DNA from: Raineyella fluvialis
Lineage (GTDB): Bacteria > Actinomycetota > Actinomycetes > Propionibacteriales > Propionibacteriaceae
DNA: 64,000 bases
NCBI RefSeq assembly: GCF_009646095.1
Contig: NZ_CP045725.1
Location: 2,356,001-2,420,000 of the forward strand
Direction of reading: 5' to 3'
The notes under the pieces are model-generated. The model did not search any database and was not told where the DNA came from. It was given only the letters and a program-made list of their open reading frames with translations. Below, piece by piece: positions 9,014 through 18,780 of the stretch (positions are counted from its first letter, which is position 1; the number at the start of each line of letters is the position of its first letter). A program made the translations under genes and the position numbers.

Positions 9014-9871
9014 ATGAAGTTCAACGAGAATGCCGACCTCGATCCGTCCCGGTCCAGCTCGGGTGGCGGAGGTGGGGGCCGGATCGTCGTCGGCGGCGCG
9101 GGCGGCCTCGTCCTCATCCTCGTGGCCCTGTTCTTCGGCATCGACCCGGCCAACCTGCTGGGCGGCCAGACCGTGGACACCACCGGCGGCAGCGGGCAGA
9201 ACACCCTGCAGAACTGCACGACGGTCAAGGAGATCAAGACCGAACCAGAGTGCCGCTTCGTCGCCTACCAGAACTCGCTCGACCGGTACTGGGGCTCAGT
9301 GGTGCCCAAGTTCACCCCGGCCGAGCGCTTCGTGATGTTCTCGGGCCAGACGCAGACCGGCTGTGGGGCCGCCACCGCCGCGGTGGGACCGTTCTACTGC
9401 CCCTCCGATCGGATGATCTACCTCGACGAATCGTTCTTCAGCACGCTGCAGCAACAGTTCGGCGCGACCTCGACGCCCGCCGTGGAGGCGTACGTGATGG
9501 GGCACGAGTACGGACATCACGTGCAGAACGAGATCGGTGTGCTGGCGAAGGTGACCAAGAGCGGCGCCGGCGCGGACTCGGCCTCCGTACGGTCCGAGCT
9601 GCAGGCCGACTGCTTCGCCGGTGTCTGGTTCGCCAACGCGACGAAGGACCCGAAGAGCCCGATCGCCGAGGTCAGTGAGCAGGACATCCGGGAGGCGAGG
9701 AACGCCGCGCAGGCGATCGGCGACGACCGGATCCAGCAGGAGACCTCCGGGCGGGTAGATCGCGAGTCCTGGACCCACGGGTCCTCCGCGCAACGGGAGA
9801 AGTGGCTCCTGCAGGGCTACCGCACCGGTGATCCGAACGGGTGCGACACTTGGTCTGCGCGCACCCTGTGA
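9014..9871 (+). CDS. Neutral zinc metallopeptidase (YpfJ family)
   Basis: A 285-residue membrane-anchored protein. A cytoplasmic Gly/Ser-rich head is followed by a membrane helix at about 24-43 and an extracytoplasmic domain with the zinc motif HEYGHH at about 164-169. A downstream ELQADCFAGVWF provides the third ligand glutamate expected in this family. Three cysteine-containing segments (NCT, TGCGAA, PFYCPSD) suggest disulfides. ATG 9014 is preferred over 9011 because GGGGAG at 9002-9007 is better spaced. Substrates are unknown. Confidence 0.85.
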   Translation: MKFNENADLDPSRSSSGGGGGGRIVVGGAGGLVLILVALFFGIDPANLLGGQTVDTTGGSGQNTLQNCTTVKEIKTEPECRFVAYQNSLDRYWGSVVPKFTPAERFVMFSGQTQTGCGAATAAVGPFYCPSDRMIYLDESFFSTLQQQFGATSTPAVEAYVMGHEYGHHVQNEIGVLAKVTKSGAGADSASVRSELQADCFAGVWFANATKDPKSPIAEVSEQDIREARNAAQAIGDDRIQQETSGRVDRESWTHGSSAQREKWLLQGYRTGDPNGCDTWSARTL

Positions 9872-9884
9872 GCGGGCGCAGCCG

Positions 9885-10966
9885 GTGATCAAGTACCTCG
9901 GGTCGAAACGCACGCTGGTCCCCGTTCTCGGTCGGCTGGCCGGGGCGATCGAGGCGCGCACCGCGCTCGACCTGTTCACCGGCACCACGCGTGTCGCCCA
10001 GGAGTTCTGCCGGCGCGGGGCGTACGTCACGGCCGTCGACACCGCCCGCTACTCCGAGGTCTTCGCCCGCACGTACGTGGAGGCCGACGCCGCGCGCGTC
10101 GACCTCGCCGAGGTCAGAGCGGCGGTGGATGAGCTGAACGCCCTGCCCGGCCAGGACGGGTACGTGACCGAGACCTACTGCCGGCGATCCCGCTACTTCC
10201 AGCCGCACAACGGGCGGCGCATCGATGCCGTCCGGCAGGCGATCGAGGAACGGTGGGCAGGCACCTGGCTGTGGCCGGTGCTGGTGACCAGCCTGCTCGA
10301 GGCGGCGGATGCCGTCGACTCCACCGTCGGATTGCAGATGGCCTACCTGAAGACCTGGTCGCCGCGCTCCTACCAGGAGCTGCATCTCGAGGTGCCATCC
10401 TTCACCCCCGGCACCGGCCGGGCCGTCCGGGCCGACGCGGTGGCGGTCACGGGTGACCTGCCCCCGGTCGACCTCGCCTACCTGGACCCCCGTACAACCA
10501 GCACCGCTACTACACGAACTACCACATCTGGGAGACGCTGGTCCGGTGGGACGAGCCGGAGGTCTACGGGGTCGCCTGCAAGCGGGTCGACTGTCGCGAT
10601 GAGGAGACGAAGAGTCCTTTCAACAGCCGCCGCCAGATGGCCTCCGCCCTTGCCTCGGTGCTCGGCGACCTGCGCGCGGACGTCGTGGCGGTGTCCCTCA
10701 ACGACGAGTCGTTCGTCAGCCGCGCCGAGGTCGAGGAGATGTGTCGGGCCCGCGCGGAGCATGTGGAGGTGCTCGCCTTCGATGCCCGGCGCTACATCGG
10801 GTCGGTGATCGGGGTGTACGACGGCACCGGCCGCAAGGTCGGTCGTCCGGGTCGGCGCTCGACGACCGAGTTCATCGTGCTGGCCGGTGACCGGGAGCGG
10901 CTGGCCGCTGTCGAGGCCGCCGAGGCGGAGGGTCAGCGCAGCGTCAGCAGCATGGTCTCGGAGTGA
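9885..10966 (+). pseudogene. DNA adenine methylase (D12 class), one-base frameshift
   Basis: N6-adenine DNA methyltransferase of the Dam-like group. VIKYLGSKRTLV at the N-terminus and DLFTGTTRVAQEF form the SAM-binding part. The catalytic motif should read DPPYNQHRYYTNYH, but the C5 run at 10487-10491 is one base short, and the frame changes in the middle of DPPY. The remainder (WETLVRWDEPEVYG to SSMVSE) is intact in the next frame, so sequencing error is likely. GTG 9885 is my start. No restriction endonuclease is nearby, so it looks like an orphan methylase. Its last 34 bases overlap the convergent acetyltransferase gene. Confidence 0.85.
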
Positions 10967-11469
10967 CCGCCCGCCCCGACGGTCCGGAAGCCCAGGTCGA
11001 AGTACAGCCCGATGGCGGGATCGAACGCGTCGACCCATGCGCTGAGCCCCGGTAGTCCGCGCGACCTGGCCGCCAGGATCAGCGACTCGGCGAGCGTACG
11101 ACCGAACCCGCGCCCTCGGAACTCCTGCCTCACCCACACCCGCAGCTCCGGCGCTTCCACACTGACGAATCCCGGCCCCGGCGCCTCGGCGGTGAAGAAG
11201 ACGGTCCACGCCAGGCCCACCGGCCGACCCTCGAGTTCCCCGACCACCCCGAAGGGACGCCGGTGGTGGGGGATGCGCCCGTCCGGGTCCGGCGCCTGCT
11301 GCCCCTGGTGCCCGGGCGATGAGAAGTCGACCAGGTAGCGGGCCAGGGTGGGGTCGGTCCGCAGCCCGTCCGTGCGCATTGTCGGAGGGCCGGGTTCCGG
11401 TGCCACGGTGTCGAGGAGAGCCTCCTCGAGGAGTGCGGTGTCCTCGGGTCCGGCCCAGCGCAGGTGCAT
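10933..11469 (-). CDS. GNAT family N-acetyltransferase
   Basis: A 178-residue acetyl-CoA-dependent acyltransferase. The motif VRQEFRGRGFGRTLAESLI carries the pyrophosphate-binding R-G-x-G-x-G pattern, and VDAFDPAIGLYFDLGFRTVG is the usual C-terminal GNAT segment. The substrate is unknown. It ends convergently inside the 3' end of the methylase gene and is divergent from the phosphoribosyltransferase gene. Confidence 0.85.
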   Translation of the reverse strand: MHLRWAGPEDTALLEEALLDTVAPEPGPPTMRTDGLRTDPTLARYLVDFSSPGHQGQQAPDPDGRIPHHRRPFGVVGELEGRPVGLAWTVFFTAEAPGPGFVSVEAPELRVWVRQEFRGRGFGRTLAESLILAARSRGLPGLSAWVDAFDPAIGLYFDLGFRTVGAGGHSETMLLTLR

Positions 11470-11525
11470 GCCGGCAGCCTACCGGCGGGCCCGGAGCCGG
11501 GCGCCGGCCCGGTGGCACGGGGCGC

Positions 11526-11531
11526 TAGGGT
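11526..11531 (+). promoter_or_regulatory. -10 element of leaderless phosphoribosyltransferase gene
   Basis: TAGGGT ends seven bases before ATG 11539. No Shine-Dalgarno sequence lies between, which fits transcription starting at or next to the start codon. Confidence 0.5.
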
Positions 11532-11538
11532 GAACCGC

Positions 11539-12063
11539 ATGAGTGAGGAGCACGAGGTCCTGACGTACACCGATTTCGGTGTGGCCGTCCGGGAGGTCGC
11601 CCAGCGGATCGTCGACGACGGGTTCGTCCCCGACATCATCATGTGCATCGCGCGAGGCGGTCTTCCGTTCGGCGGGGCCCTCGGTTATGCCCTGGACATC
11701 AAACAGATCACCGAGATGAACGTGGAGTTCTACACCGGGGTCGACGAGCGCCTCCCGGCCCCGATCCTGCTGCCTCCCAGCCCGCAGCCGCATGACCTGC
11801 GCGGGCTCAAGGTCCTGATCGCCGACGACGTGTCCGACACCGGCACGACGCTGAAGTTCACCCAGGACTTCCTGCAGCAGTACGCGGCCGAGACGCGCAC
11901 CGCGGTGATCTACGAGAAGCCGCACACGCGTCTGCACGCCGACTTCGTCTGGCGCTACACCGACCGCTGGATCGACTTCCCCTGGTCGACCCTGCCGCCG
12001 GTGAGGCGTCGCAGGCCGGTCGCGGCGGCAGAGCAGGGAGCGCCGGAGGGTGCGCAGGCCTGA
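11539..12063 (+). CDS. Phosphoribosyltransferase family protein
   Basis: A 174-residue type I phosphoribosyltransferase. The PRPP-binding loop VLIADDVSDTGTTL lies near residue 95, and CIARGGLPFGGAL matches the N-terminal PRPP loop. It resembles xanthine/hypoxanthine-type salvage enzymes, but the purine specificity cannot be read from sequence. The C-terminal tail is basic and low complexity (VRRRRPVAAAEQG). The start is the leaderless-looking ATG rather than the upstream in-frame ATG at 11464. A strong hairpin follows. Confidence 0.85.
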   Translation: MSEEHEVLTYTDFGVAVREVAQRIVDDGFVPDIIMCIARGGLPFGGALGYALDIKQITEMNVEFYTGVDERLPAPILLPPSPQPHDLRGLKVLIADDVSDTGTTLKFTQDFLQQYAAETRTAVIYEKPHTRLHADFVWRYTDRWIDFPWSTLPPVRRRRPVAAAEQGAPEGAQA

Positions 12064-12096
12064 GCCCTCGGGGTCGGAAGGCATCGCACGGTGAAA

Positions 12097-12130
12097 GGGG
12101 GCCGGGCGGATCGTGATCCGCCCGGCCCCC
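12097..12130. terminator. Bidirectional terminator between phosphoribosyltransferase gene and pntB
   Basis: The arms GGGGGCCGGGCGGATC and GATCCGCCCGGCCCCC (12097-12112 and 12115-12130) form a near-perfect 16-bp stem. TT follows on the plus strand. It serves two convergent genes. Confidence 0.8.
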
Positions 12131-12149
12131 TTCGTGTCCCTCGTCCCCG

Positions 12150-13552
12150 TCAGAGGGCAGCGATGATGTCCTGCACCCGTTCCTTGGCGTCTCCGAACAG
12201 CATCTCCGAGTTGTCGCGGAAGAACAGCGGATTCTGCACACCGGCGTACCCGGGGTTCATCGAGCGCTTGAAGACCACGACGGAGCGCGCCTTCCACACC
12301 TCGAGCACAGGCATCCCGGCGATCGGGGAGTCCGGCTCGTCGAGCGCCGCCGGGTTCACCGTGTCGTTGGCACCGATCACCAACACGACGTCGGTCTCGT
12401 CGAAGTCCGGATTGATCTCGTCCATCTCCTCGACGATGTCGTACGGCACCTTGGCCTCGGCCAGCAGCACGTTCATGTGGCCGGGCAGCCGGCCCGCCAC
12501 AGGGTGGATGCCGAAGCGGACCTTGACGCCGCGCTGCCGCAGCTTCGCGGTGAGTTCGGCCACCGGGTACTGCGCCTGGGCGACGGCCATCCCGTAGCCC
12601 GGCGTGATCACGACGGACTTCGCGCCGACCAGTTCCCGCGCGACGTCGCTGGCGGACGTCTCGTGGAAATCGCCGTACTCCTTGGCCTCACCGCTGGACT
12701 TGGTGGTGCCCTCCCCGAAGCCGCCGAGGATGACCGAGACGAAGGAACGGTTCATGGCCGTGCACATCAGGTACGACAGGATCGCACCGGAGGATCCGAC
12801 GAGGGCGCCGGTGACGATCAGCAGGTCGTTGCCCAGCATGAAGCCTGCCGCGGCCGCGGCCCACCCGGAGTACGAGTTGAGCATCGAGACCACGACCGGC
12901 ATGTCGCCGCCGCCGATGGAGGAGACCATGTGCCAGCCCAGGAACAGCCCCAGGGCGGTGATGAGCAGCAGCGGCAGCAGGGTCGGCGCCAGGACGAACC
13001 AGACCACCAGCGCGACGCACACGACCAACACCGCCAGGTTGAGGATGTTGCGGCCGGGGATCATCAGGGGCTTGGACTTCAGCCGGCCGCTGAGCTTTCC
13101 GAAGGCGACCAGCGAGCCGGTGAGGGTGTAGGCGCCGATCAGCACGCCGACCGAGACCTCGATCAGATGGGCGGCGTTGTCGGTGGCGTTATGGGCGGCG
13201 GCGACCTCGAGGAACGAGTTGACGCCGACCAGCACGGCGGCCAGACCGACGAACGAGTGCAGCATGGCGATCAGCTGCGGCATGCCCGTCATCTCGACGG
13301 TCCAGGCGCGCCACGTGCCGATCACGGCACCGATGAGCATCGCGGAGCCGATCAGCGCGGCGGTGATCCAGAAGCCGCGGGGGCGGTGGTGACTGCCTGG
13401 GTGATGACGCCGCCGACGGCGATGAACATGCCGAGCATGCCGGCGACGTTGCCCAGGCGGGCGGTCTCGTGCCGGGACAGGCCGGCCAGGGCGAGGATGA
13501 AGAGGATGCCGGCGATGATGTACGCGGCCGGCACCATGGAGGTGAGTTGCAT
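12150..13552 (-). pseudogene. pntB: NAD(P) transhydrogenase subunit beta, one-base frameshift
   Basis: Membrane and NADP-binding subunit of the proton-translocating transhydrogenase, which makes NADPH from NADH at the cost of proton-motive force. The N-terminus ([25 protein letters not shown] to TQAVTTAP) is in one frame. The rest ([15 protein letters not shown] to VQDIIAAL) follows in the next. The G5 run at 13379-13383 is one base short. Domain III motifs such as [15 protein letters not shown] (NADP site), [14 protein letters not shown] and [10 protein letters not shown] are intact. It starts six bases after pntA and ends at a bidirectional terminator. Confidence 0.92.
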
Positions 13553-13558
13553 CGTCGC

Positions 13559-15109
13559 TCAGCCCTTCCGGAACATGGCCAGCATCCGGTTCGTCACCAG
13601 GAAGCCGCCGAAGACGTTGATGGACGCGACCAGGATGGCCACCCACGACAGGATCGTCACAGCGATGTTGTCGCTGCCGACCTGGAGCAGGGCGCCGACC
13701 ATGATGATGCCCGAGATGGCGTTCGTCTCGGCCATCAGCGGCGTGTGCAGAGCGTGCGTGACGTTCGAGATCACGTAGAAGCCGACGAACACGGCCAGCA
13801 TGAGCACCATCCAGTGCCCGAGGATGCCGAGCGGGGACAGCCCCCCGATGACGAAGAAGATCACCATCCCCAGGCCGGCGGCGACCAGGTTGCGGGTCCG
13901 CTTCCGCTGCGCCGCAGCGATCGGATCCTCGGCGGGCTTGGCCACCTCCGCCGAAGGCGTGGTCACCGGGGTGGGGGCGGCCGAGACCTTGACGGGTGGC
14001 GGCGGCCAGGTGACGGCGCCCTTGCGGGTGACGGTCATCGACCGTACGACCTCGTCGTCGAAGTCGAGCACGAGCTGGCCGTCCTTCGCCGGGGTGACCA
14101 GCTTGAGCAGGTTGACCAGGTTGGTACCGAACAGCTGCGAGGCCTGCCGCGGCAACCGGCCGGCCAGGTCGGTCCAGCCGATGATGGTCACCCCGTTGTC
14201 GGTGACGACCTTCTCATCGGCCCGGGTGAGCGCGGTGTTGCCCCCCGTCGAAGCGGCCATGTCGACGATGACACTGCCGGGCTTCATGGCGGCGATCATC
14301 TCGGCGGTCAGCAGGATCGGGGCGGCCTTGCCGCGGATCTGCGCGGTGGTGATGACGATGTCCGCGTTGCGCGACTCCTCGGCGTACATCCGGGCGGCGA
14401 GCTCGGCCTGGTCGGCCGACATCTCCTTGGCGTAGCCGTCGGAGGACACGGTGGTGTCCACCGCGCCGACCTCCACGAAGGTGGCACCCATCGACTCGAT
14501 CTGCTCACCGACCTCGGGACGTACGTCGAACGCCCGCACCTGGGCACCCATCGAACCCGCGATGCCGATGGCGGCCAGACCGGCCACACCCGCACCGACG
14601 ACGAACACCTGGGCCGGCGGGACCTTGCCGGCCGCTGTCACCTGGCCGGTGAACATGCCGCCGTACGCCTGGGCGGCCTCGATCACCGCCCGATAGCCGG
14701 CGATGTTGGCCATCGAGGACAGCACATCCAGCGACTGTGCCCGGGAGATGCGGGGCACCGCATCCAGCGACAGGGCGCTGATGCCGGCATCGGCGTAGCG
14801 CTCCGCCACCTCGGGATGCAGGGCGGGGGACAGCATCGAGACCAGCGTGGCACCCGGTGACATCAGGGCGAGCTCGTCGTCGGTGGGTGGGTTGCAGCTC
14901 AGCACCACGTCGGACGCCCAGACCTCCTGGGACGTCCCGAAGCTGGCGCCGGCCTCGGCGTAGGCGGTGTCGGGGAAGTCGGCGCGCTCGCCGGCTCCTC
15001 GCTCCACCACCACGTCGTAGCCGAGCTTGAGTAATTGCGGAACAGTTGACGGAGTCGCGGCCACCCGGGTCTCGGATGGTGAGGACTCTCTGGGCACTCC
15101 GATTCGCAC
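13559..15109 (-). CDS. pntA: NAD(P) transhydrogenase subunit alpha
   Basis: A 516-residue full-length alpha subunit, fusing the NAD-binding domain I and the membrane domain that some bacteria split into PntAA and Pnt[19 protein letters not shown] starts the protein. [21 protein letters not shown] is the NAD Rossmann motif near residue 165, and [15 protein letters not shown] is the conserved mobile-loop region. A Pro/Ala linker (about 380-405) leads to four membrane helices ending at MLAMFRKG. With pntB it forms an operon that supplies NADPH for biosynthesis and redox defence. Confidence 0.95.
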   Translation of the reverse strand: MRIGVPRESSPSETRVAATPSTVPQLLKLGYDVVVERGAGERADFPDTAYAEAGASFGTSQEVWASDVVLSCNPPTDDELALMSPGATLVSMLSPALHPEVAERYADAGISALSLDAVPRISRAQSLDVLSSMANIAGYRAVIEAAQAYGGMFTGQVTAAGKVPPAQVFVVGAGVAGLAAIGIAGSMGAQVRAFDVRPEVGEQIESMGATFVEVGAVDTTVSSDGYAKEMSADQAELAARMYAEESRNADIVITTAQIRGKAAPILLTAEMIAAMKPGSVIVDMAASTGGNTALTRADEKVVTDNGVTIIGWTDLAGRLPRQASQLFGTNLVNLLKLVTPAKDGQLVLDFDDEVVRSMTVTRKGAVTWPPPPVKVSAAPTPVTTPSAEVAKPAEDPIAAAQRKRTRNLVAAGLGMVIFFVIGGLSPLGILGHWMVLMLAVFVGFYVISNVTHALHTPLMAETNAISGIIMVGALLQVGSDNIAVTILSWVAILVASINVFGGFLVTNRMLAMFRKG

Positions 15110-15221
15110 CGTGGACCTCCTTCAGCACTACGAAGCGTAGTGGACCGACAGGGGGACCGCGAACTCGGCGTCCGCGTCCCGAGGATGGCCGGAGAGAACG
15201 CTTCGGTTCCCGGCCCGCCCC

Positions 15222-15227
15222 TATTGT
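15222..15227 (+). promoter_or_regulatory. -10 element of leaderless small membrane protein gene
   Basis: TATTGT ends six bases before ATG 15234, with no ribosome binding site between. Confidence 0.45.
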
Positions 15228-15233
15228 GGGCAC

Positions 15234-15560
15234 ATGGGTACGACAACGAAGTTGCGCAGCGCCGAGGACGTCAATTCCGCCCTGGTGGCCGCGACCGGAA
15301 TCCTGGGCGGCTACATCATCGCGCGCGAGAGCGGGGTCCGGTCCCTGGGCACCCTCCCGTTGCTGGCGGGCGTGGTCTGGGCGGGACGGACGTGGCTGGC
15401 CAAGCGGGGCCCGGTGACCGCTGCCGTACTCGGCACCCTCTACGTGGGGGCGTTCGGCCTCTCGCACCCGTTGGCGAAGAAGATCGGGGCCTGGCCCAGC
15501 GTCGCCGTGGTCACCGGCGCGGTCGCTGCGGCCTCGTACGTCGCCGTCGACCGGGGCTGA
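15234..15560 (+). CDS. Small membrane protein of unknown function
   Basis: A 108-residue hydrophobic protein with three probable membrane helices (about 17-32, 40-52 and 58-80) and a short alanine-rich fourth stretch near the C-terminus (VAVVTGAVAAASYVAV). I do not recognise a family. It stands alone, divergent from pntA and upstream of a lipoprotein gene. Confidence 0.65.
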   Translation: MGTTTKLRSAEDVNSALVAATGILGGYIIARESGVRSLGTLPLLAGVVWAGRTWLAKRGPVTAAVLGTLYVGAFGLSHPLAKKIGAWPSVAVVTGAVAAASYVAVDRG

Positions 15561-15686
15561 AGCTCGCTCACACGGGGTGGGTTGACCACCCGTACACCTC
15601 GTGTTCGCCAGCCCGACACCACGCCGGCCTATCCTCGCCCCGGCTGTGGGGTCCCCCGCGGCCGGACCGGCAGAGCGGGGAGCACA

Positions 15687-16579
15687 GTGGGGCGGGCGAT
15701 GCGGCGAGGGATCGCGGCGGCGGTGGTGGTGCTGTCCGGCGTGGCCGTGACCGGCTGCGCCCCCGCGGGTGCGATGTCCGGGGCCTCGAGCCCCTCCCCG
15801 GTGGCGGCCCCGGTCGCGCCGCCTCCTCCACCGGCCCCGACGGATCTGCACCCGGGCACCAACCACGCCTACCTGGCCGATGCCTATGCCTATCCCGCCG
15901 CCGACGTCCACGCGTGGCTGGTCGACGGGGCGAAGGCCGCGAACTACCCGCAGCGCAGGATCGCGTTCCTCACCTTCGACGACGGGCCCAGTAACTCGAC
16001 CACGCCGAAAGACCTCGACATCCTCCGGGCCGAGGGCGTCCCGGCGACGTTCTTCTACATCACGGGGCCCATGGGGCTGGCCAAGGTCGACCCCGCGGTT
16101 CCGCATCGCGCCCTGGCAGAGGGACACGCTGTGTGCGTCCACAGCCGCTCGCACAACTACCACGAGCTCTACCCGGGGCGCAGGGCCGATGCGGAGCACG
16201 TGGTTGCGGACCACGAGAGGGCGATGGGTGACCTGCGTGGAGTCTTCGGCGCCGACTTTGCCGCCGGCTGCTATCGCTACCCGGGGGCCACATGTCCTGG
16301 CGAGGGATGGCCCCCGCTGATGCGGCGCTGGCCGAGCGGGGCGTCCACTGGATCGACTGGAACTCGATGACCGGCGACGCGGAACCGCCGCAGCGGGCAC
16401 CCCACAGCGCCGACCAGGCAGCCATGATGGTGCCGGCCGAGTTGGCGGCGGTGAAGGAGCCGAACGTCGCGGTGGTGCTGATGCATGACGCCGAGGGGAT
16501 GACGCTGTCGACCGACGCCCTGCGGACGGTGATCCACGGCCTGCGCGACAAGGGCTACGAGTTCGGCGTCATCTCCTGA
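15687..16579 (+). pseudogene. Polysaccharide deacetylase lipoprotein, one-base frameshift
   Basis: NodB-fold carbohydrate esterase exported as a lipoprotein. The signal RRGIAAAVVVLSGVAVTGC ends in a lipobox Cys, followed by a Pro/Ala-rich spacer. Metal-binding motifs are LTFDDGPSNSTT and HSRSHNYHEL. The frame breaks at the G5 run 16283-16287. One more G gives CYRYPGGHMSWRGMAPADAALAE, the family continuation, ending in LRDKGYEFGVIS. It probably deacetylates peptidoglycan or another surface glycan. The GTG at 15687 has GGGGA just upstream; ATG 15699 is an alternative. Confidence 0.85.
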
Positions 16580-16600
16580 GAGACTCGCAGCGGACGGGCA

Positions 16601-16606
16601 TAGGGT
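16601..16606 (+). promoter_or_regulatory. -10 element of leaderless NIPSNAP-like gene
   Basis: TAGGGT ends six bases before ATG 16613, with no ribosome binding site between. Confidence 0.5.
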
Positions 16607-16612
16607 CGGACC

Positions 16613-17266
16613 ATGGCTGCCCCCGAAGCCCTCCCCCGAGTCACCCCACCCGCGGGGACGATGCTGCTGCACCGATTCACGGTGAAGCCGCACCATCTGG
16701 ACGACTATCTGGACATCTGGCCCGATGAGGTGCGGCTGCGGCAGCGCCACGGGTACGCCGTCCACCGGGCGTTCGTCGAGACCGACGCCGAACCGAAGTT
16801 CAGTTGGCTCTACAGCCACCCGGATCCCGCGGCAGGGGAGCGGGCGGTGCTTGCTGATGCCGACCTGGCCGATCTCGAGGCCCGCAAGGCTCCGCACGTC
16901 TTCCGCAACGTCACTGTGCGGCCGGTGCGGGTCGAAGTGCTGACCCGGGCGACGGAGACAACCGTCGCCGGGCGGATCGCCATCATGCGTCGCTACTCGA
17001 TCACCGGGTCCTGGCCGGGCTTCCTGGACGTGTGGCGCAGGATCGTCCCGGTCCGTGAGTCGTACGGGTTCCGCTGCCTGTTCGCGGTCGCAGACGAGCC
17101 GAAGGACCTGTTCACCTGGGCCTTCGACTTCGAGGGTGACTGGGCGGACTTCCCGGCGGCCCAGCGCGGGTACTACCACGACCCGGCCAGGATGGAGCTG
17201 CGCGGCGTCTTCGATTACATGGCCGACTACTCGATCCACCCGGCCAGGCAGCTGCTGCTGCCGTGA
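16613..17266 (+). CDS. NIPSNAP-like protein with internal duplication
   Basis: A 217-residue protein made of two similar halves. HRFTVKPHHLDDYLDIWPDE in the first half corresponds to MRRYSITGSWPGFLDVWRRI in the second, and FSWLYSHP corresponds to FTWAFDFEG. This is the pattern of a tandem ferredoxin-like dimeric alpha/beta barrel, as in NIPSNAP proteins, which form one barrel from two repeats. No catalytic residues are evident and the function is unknown. It stands alone between the deacetylase and the convergent msrA. Confidence 0.65.
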   Translation: MAAPEALPRVTPPAGTMLLHRFTVKPHHLDDYLDIWPDEVRLRQRHGYAVHRAFVETDAEPKFSWLYSHPDPAAGERAVLADADLADLEARKAPHVFRNVTVRPVRVEVLTRATETTVAGRIAIMRRYSITGSWPGFLDVWRRIVPVRESYGFRCLFAVADEPKDLFTWAFDFEGDWADFPAAQRGYYHDPARMELRGVFDYMADYSIHPARQLLLP

Positions 17267-17275
17267 GCGACCGCG

Positions 17276-17931
17276 TCAGGCGCAGGTGACGCCGGTCGAG
17301 TGGATCGGGCAGTAGCCGTTCGGGTTCTTGATCAGGTACTGCTGGTGGTAGTCCTCGGCGTACCAGAAGGCCGGTTCCCCGGTGGCCGGGTCGAGCCGCG
17401 TGATCTCGGTGGTGATCGCGCCGTACCCGGCGTTCGTGTACGCCTCCGCGTACGTCTCGAGCAGTCGGCGGGCGACCTCCTCCTGCTCCGCCGAGACCGG
17501 GAACAGGGCCGAACGGTACTGCGTGCCGACGTCATTGCCCTGCCGGTAGCCCTGCGTCGGGTCGTGAGCCTCGAAGAACTGCTTGACCAGCGCCTCGTAC
17601 GTCACCCGGGTGGGGTCGAAGGCCACCCGGACGGTCTCAGCGTGACCGGTGCGGCCGGTGCAGACCTCCTCGTACGTCGGGTTCGGGGTGAAGCCGCCCT
17701 GGTAGCCGACGGCGGTGTTGGTGACTCCGGCGGTGTTCCAGAACATCTTCTCCTCGCCCCAGAAGCATCCCAGCGCGAAATAGGCCAGCTCCGAACCGTC
17801 CGGGGTCGCGTCGTCGGGCACCCCGAAGACGAGGTTGTCCGGGGCGGGGTGGGGAGAACCCGCCGGCTGCGCCCCGGCAACGCCTGCTCGGGGGTGACCA
17901 TGATCGGCTCGGGGCGGCGGAACTGGAACAT
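17276..17931 (-). pseudogene. msrA: Peptide-methionine (S)-S-oxide reductase, one-base frameshift
   Basis: Reduces methionine-S-sulfoxide in oxidised proteins. The catalytic motif FALGCFWGEEKMFW is intact, followed by VGYQGGFTPNPTYEEVCTGRTGHAE and DVGTQYRSALF, both typical of MsrA. The real N-terminus is MFQFRRPEPIMVTPEQALPG in another frame. The C4 run at 17872-17875 is one base short, separating it from AGSPHPAPDNLVFG. The C-terminal cysteines (GYCPIHSTGVTC) are likely resolving residues. An annotation starting far upstream in the intact frame would give a false N-terminus. Confidence 0.9.
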
Positions 17932-18047
17932 GCTCCGAGCGTACGTTCCGGGTGGCCCGTGGACCAGAGTCGTCGGTCCCGGCAGCACGATCGGTGGCGC
18001 GGAGAGTGGTTTCGCCCACATGCCCCTGGGGCATCGTCGGGAGTCGC

Positions 18048-18053
18048 TACGAT
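18048..18053 (+). promoter_or_regulatory. -10 element of leaderless nitrobindin gene
   Basis: TACGAT ends eight bases before ATG 18062, with no ribosome binding site between. Confidence 0.45.
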
Positions 18054-18061
18054 CACTGGCC

Positions 18062-18535
18062 ATGGAGCTCACTCCCAACCTCGTCCCGTTGTCCCGGCTC
18101 GTCGGCACCTGGGCCGGCGATGGTAGCGGGGGCTACCCCACCATTTCGCCGTTCACCTACCACGAGGAGATCACCTTCGCCTTCGTCGGCAAGCCGTTCC
18201 TCGTCTACACCCAGCGCACCCGCGGTGCCGACGGCACGCCGATGCACATGGAGAGCGGCTATCTGCGCCATACCGGCGACGGGCACCTCGAACTCGTGCT
18301 GGCGCTGCCGACCGGCCAGGTGGAGCTCGCCGAGGGCTCCCTGGACGCCGACGCCGACACCCTGACCCTCGAACTGGACGCGCGGGTCTGGTCGACCTCG
18401 ACCGCCAAGGATGTCTCCGCGACCCGTCGGACCTACCGGCTCAGCGGGGACACGCTGGACACGGTCCTCGACATGGAAGCGGTGGGGGAGTCGATGAGCC
18501 GCCACCTCGAGTCGCGGCTGGTGCGCCAGGGCTGA
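18062..18535 (+). CDS. Nitrobindin family heme-binding protein
   Basis: A 157-residue beta-barrel protein. LVGTWAGDGSGGYPTI contains the nitrobindin signature G-x-W-x-G-x-G-x-G-x-Y-P. SRHLESRLVR at the C-terminus carries the histidine expected to bind ferric heme. Family members bind heme and nitric oxide and isomerise peroxynitrite. It lies next to msrA on the opposite strand, and both could serve in defence against oxidants, but no shared regulation is visible. Confidence 0.85.
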   Translation: MELTPNLVPLSRLVGTWAGDGSGGYPTISPFTYHEEITFAFVGKPFLVYTQRTRGADGTPMHMESGYLRHTGDGHLELVLALPTGQVELAEGSLDADADTLTLELDARVWSTSTAKDVSATRRTYRLSGDTLDTVLDMEAVGESMSRHLESRLVRQG

Positions 18536-18690
18536 GGGGTTCAGCGGGGACTGTCCGGGGACCGTACGTCGGGTCGGGTGTCCGGGACCGTCGGGGCGGC
18601 GTTGCGGCACAGCCGCCGCGCTTCCGGGCGGACGCGGCCGGTGCACTTCGATGCCGCGCGTCGGCGGGCCGCATCGGAATGCGAGCGCAG

Positions 18691-18747
18691 CGGGTGGCAA
18701 GAACCGCGGCGGGTGGCAAGAACCGCGGCGGGTGCCCAGAACCGGGG
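18691..18747. repeat. Three tandem 19-bp repeats
   Basis: The unit CGGGTGGCAAGAACCGCGG occurs at 18691-18709 and 18710-18728 exactly, and at 18729-18747 with four changes. It is intergenic, in the 245-base gap between the nitrobindin gene and the end of ung. No coding function is apparent. Confidence 0.85.
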
Positions 18748-18780
18748 CGGCTGGCCGGGACCACCGCGCGGGGGACCGCC

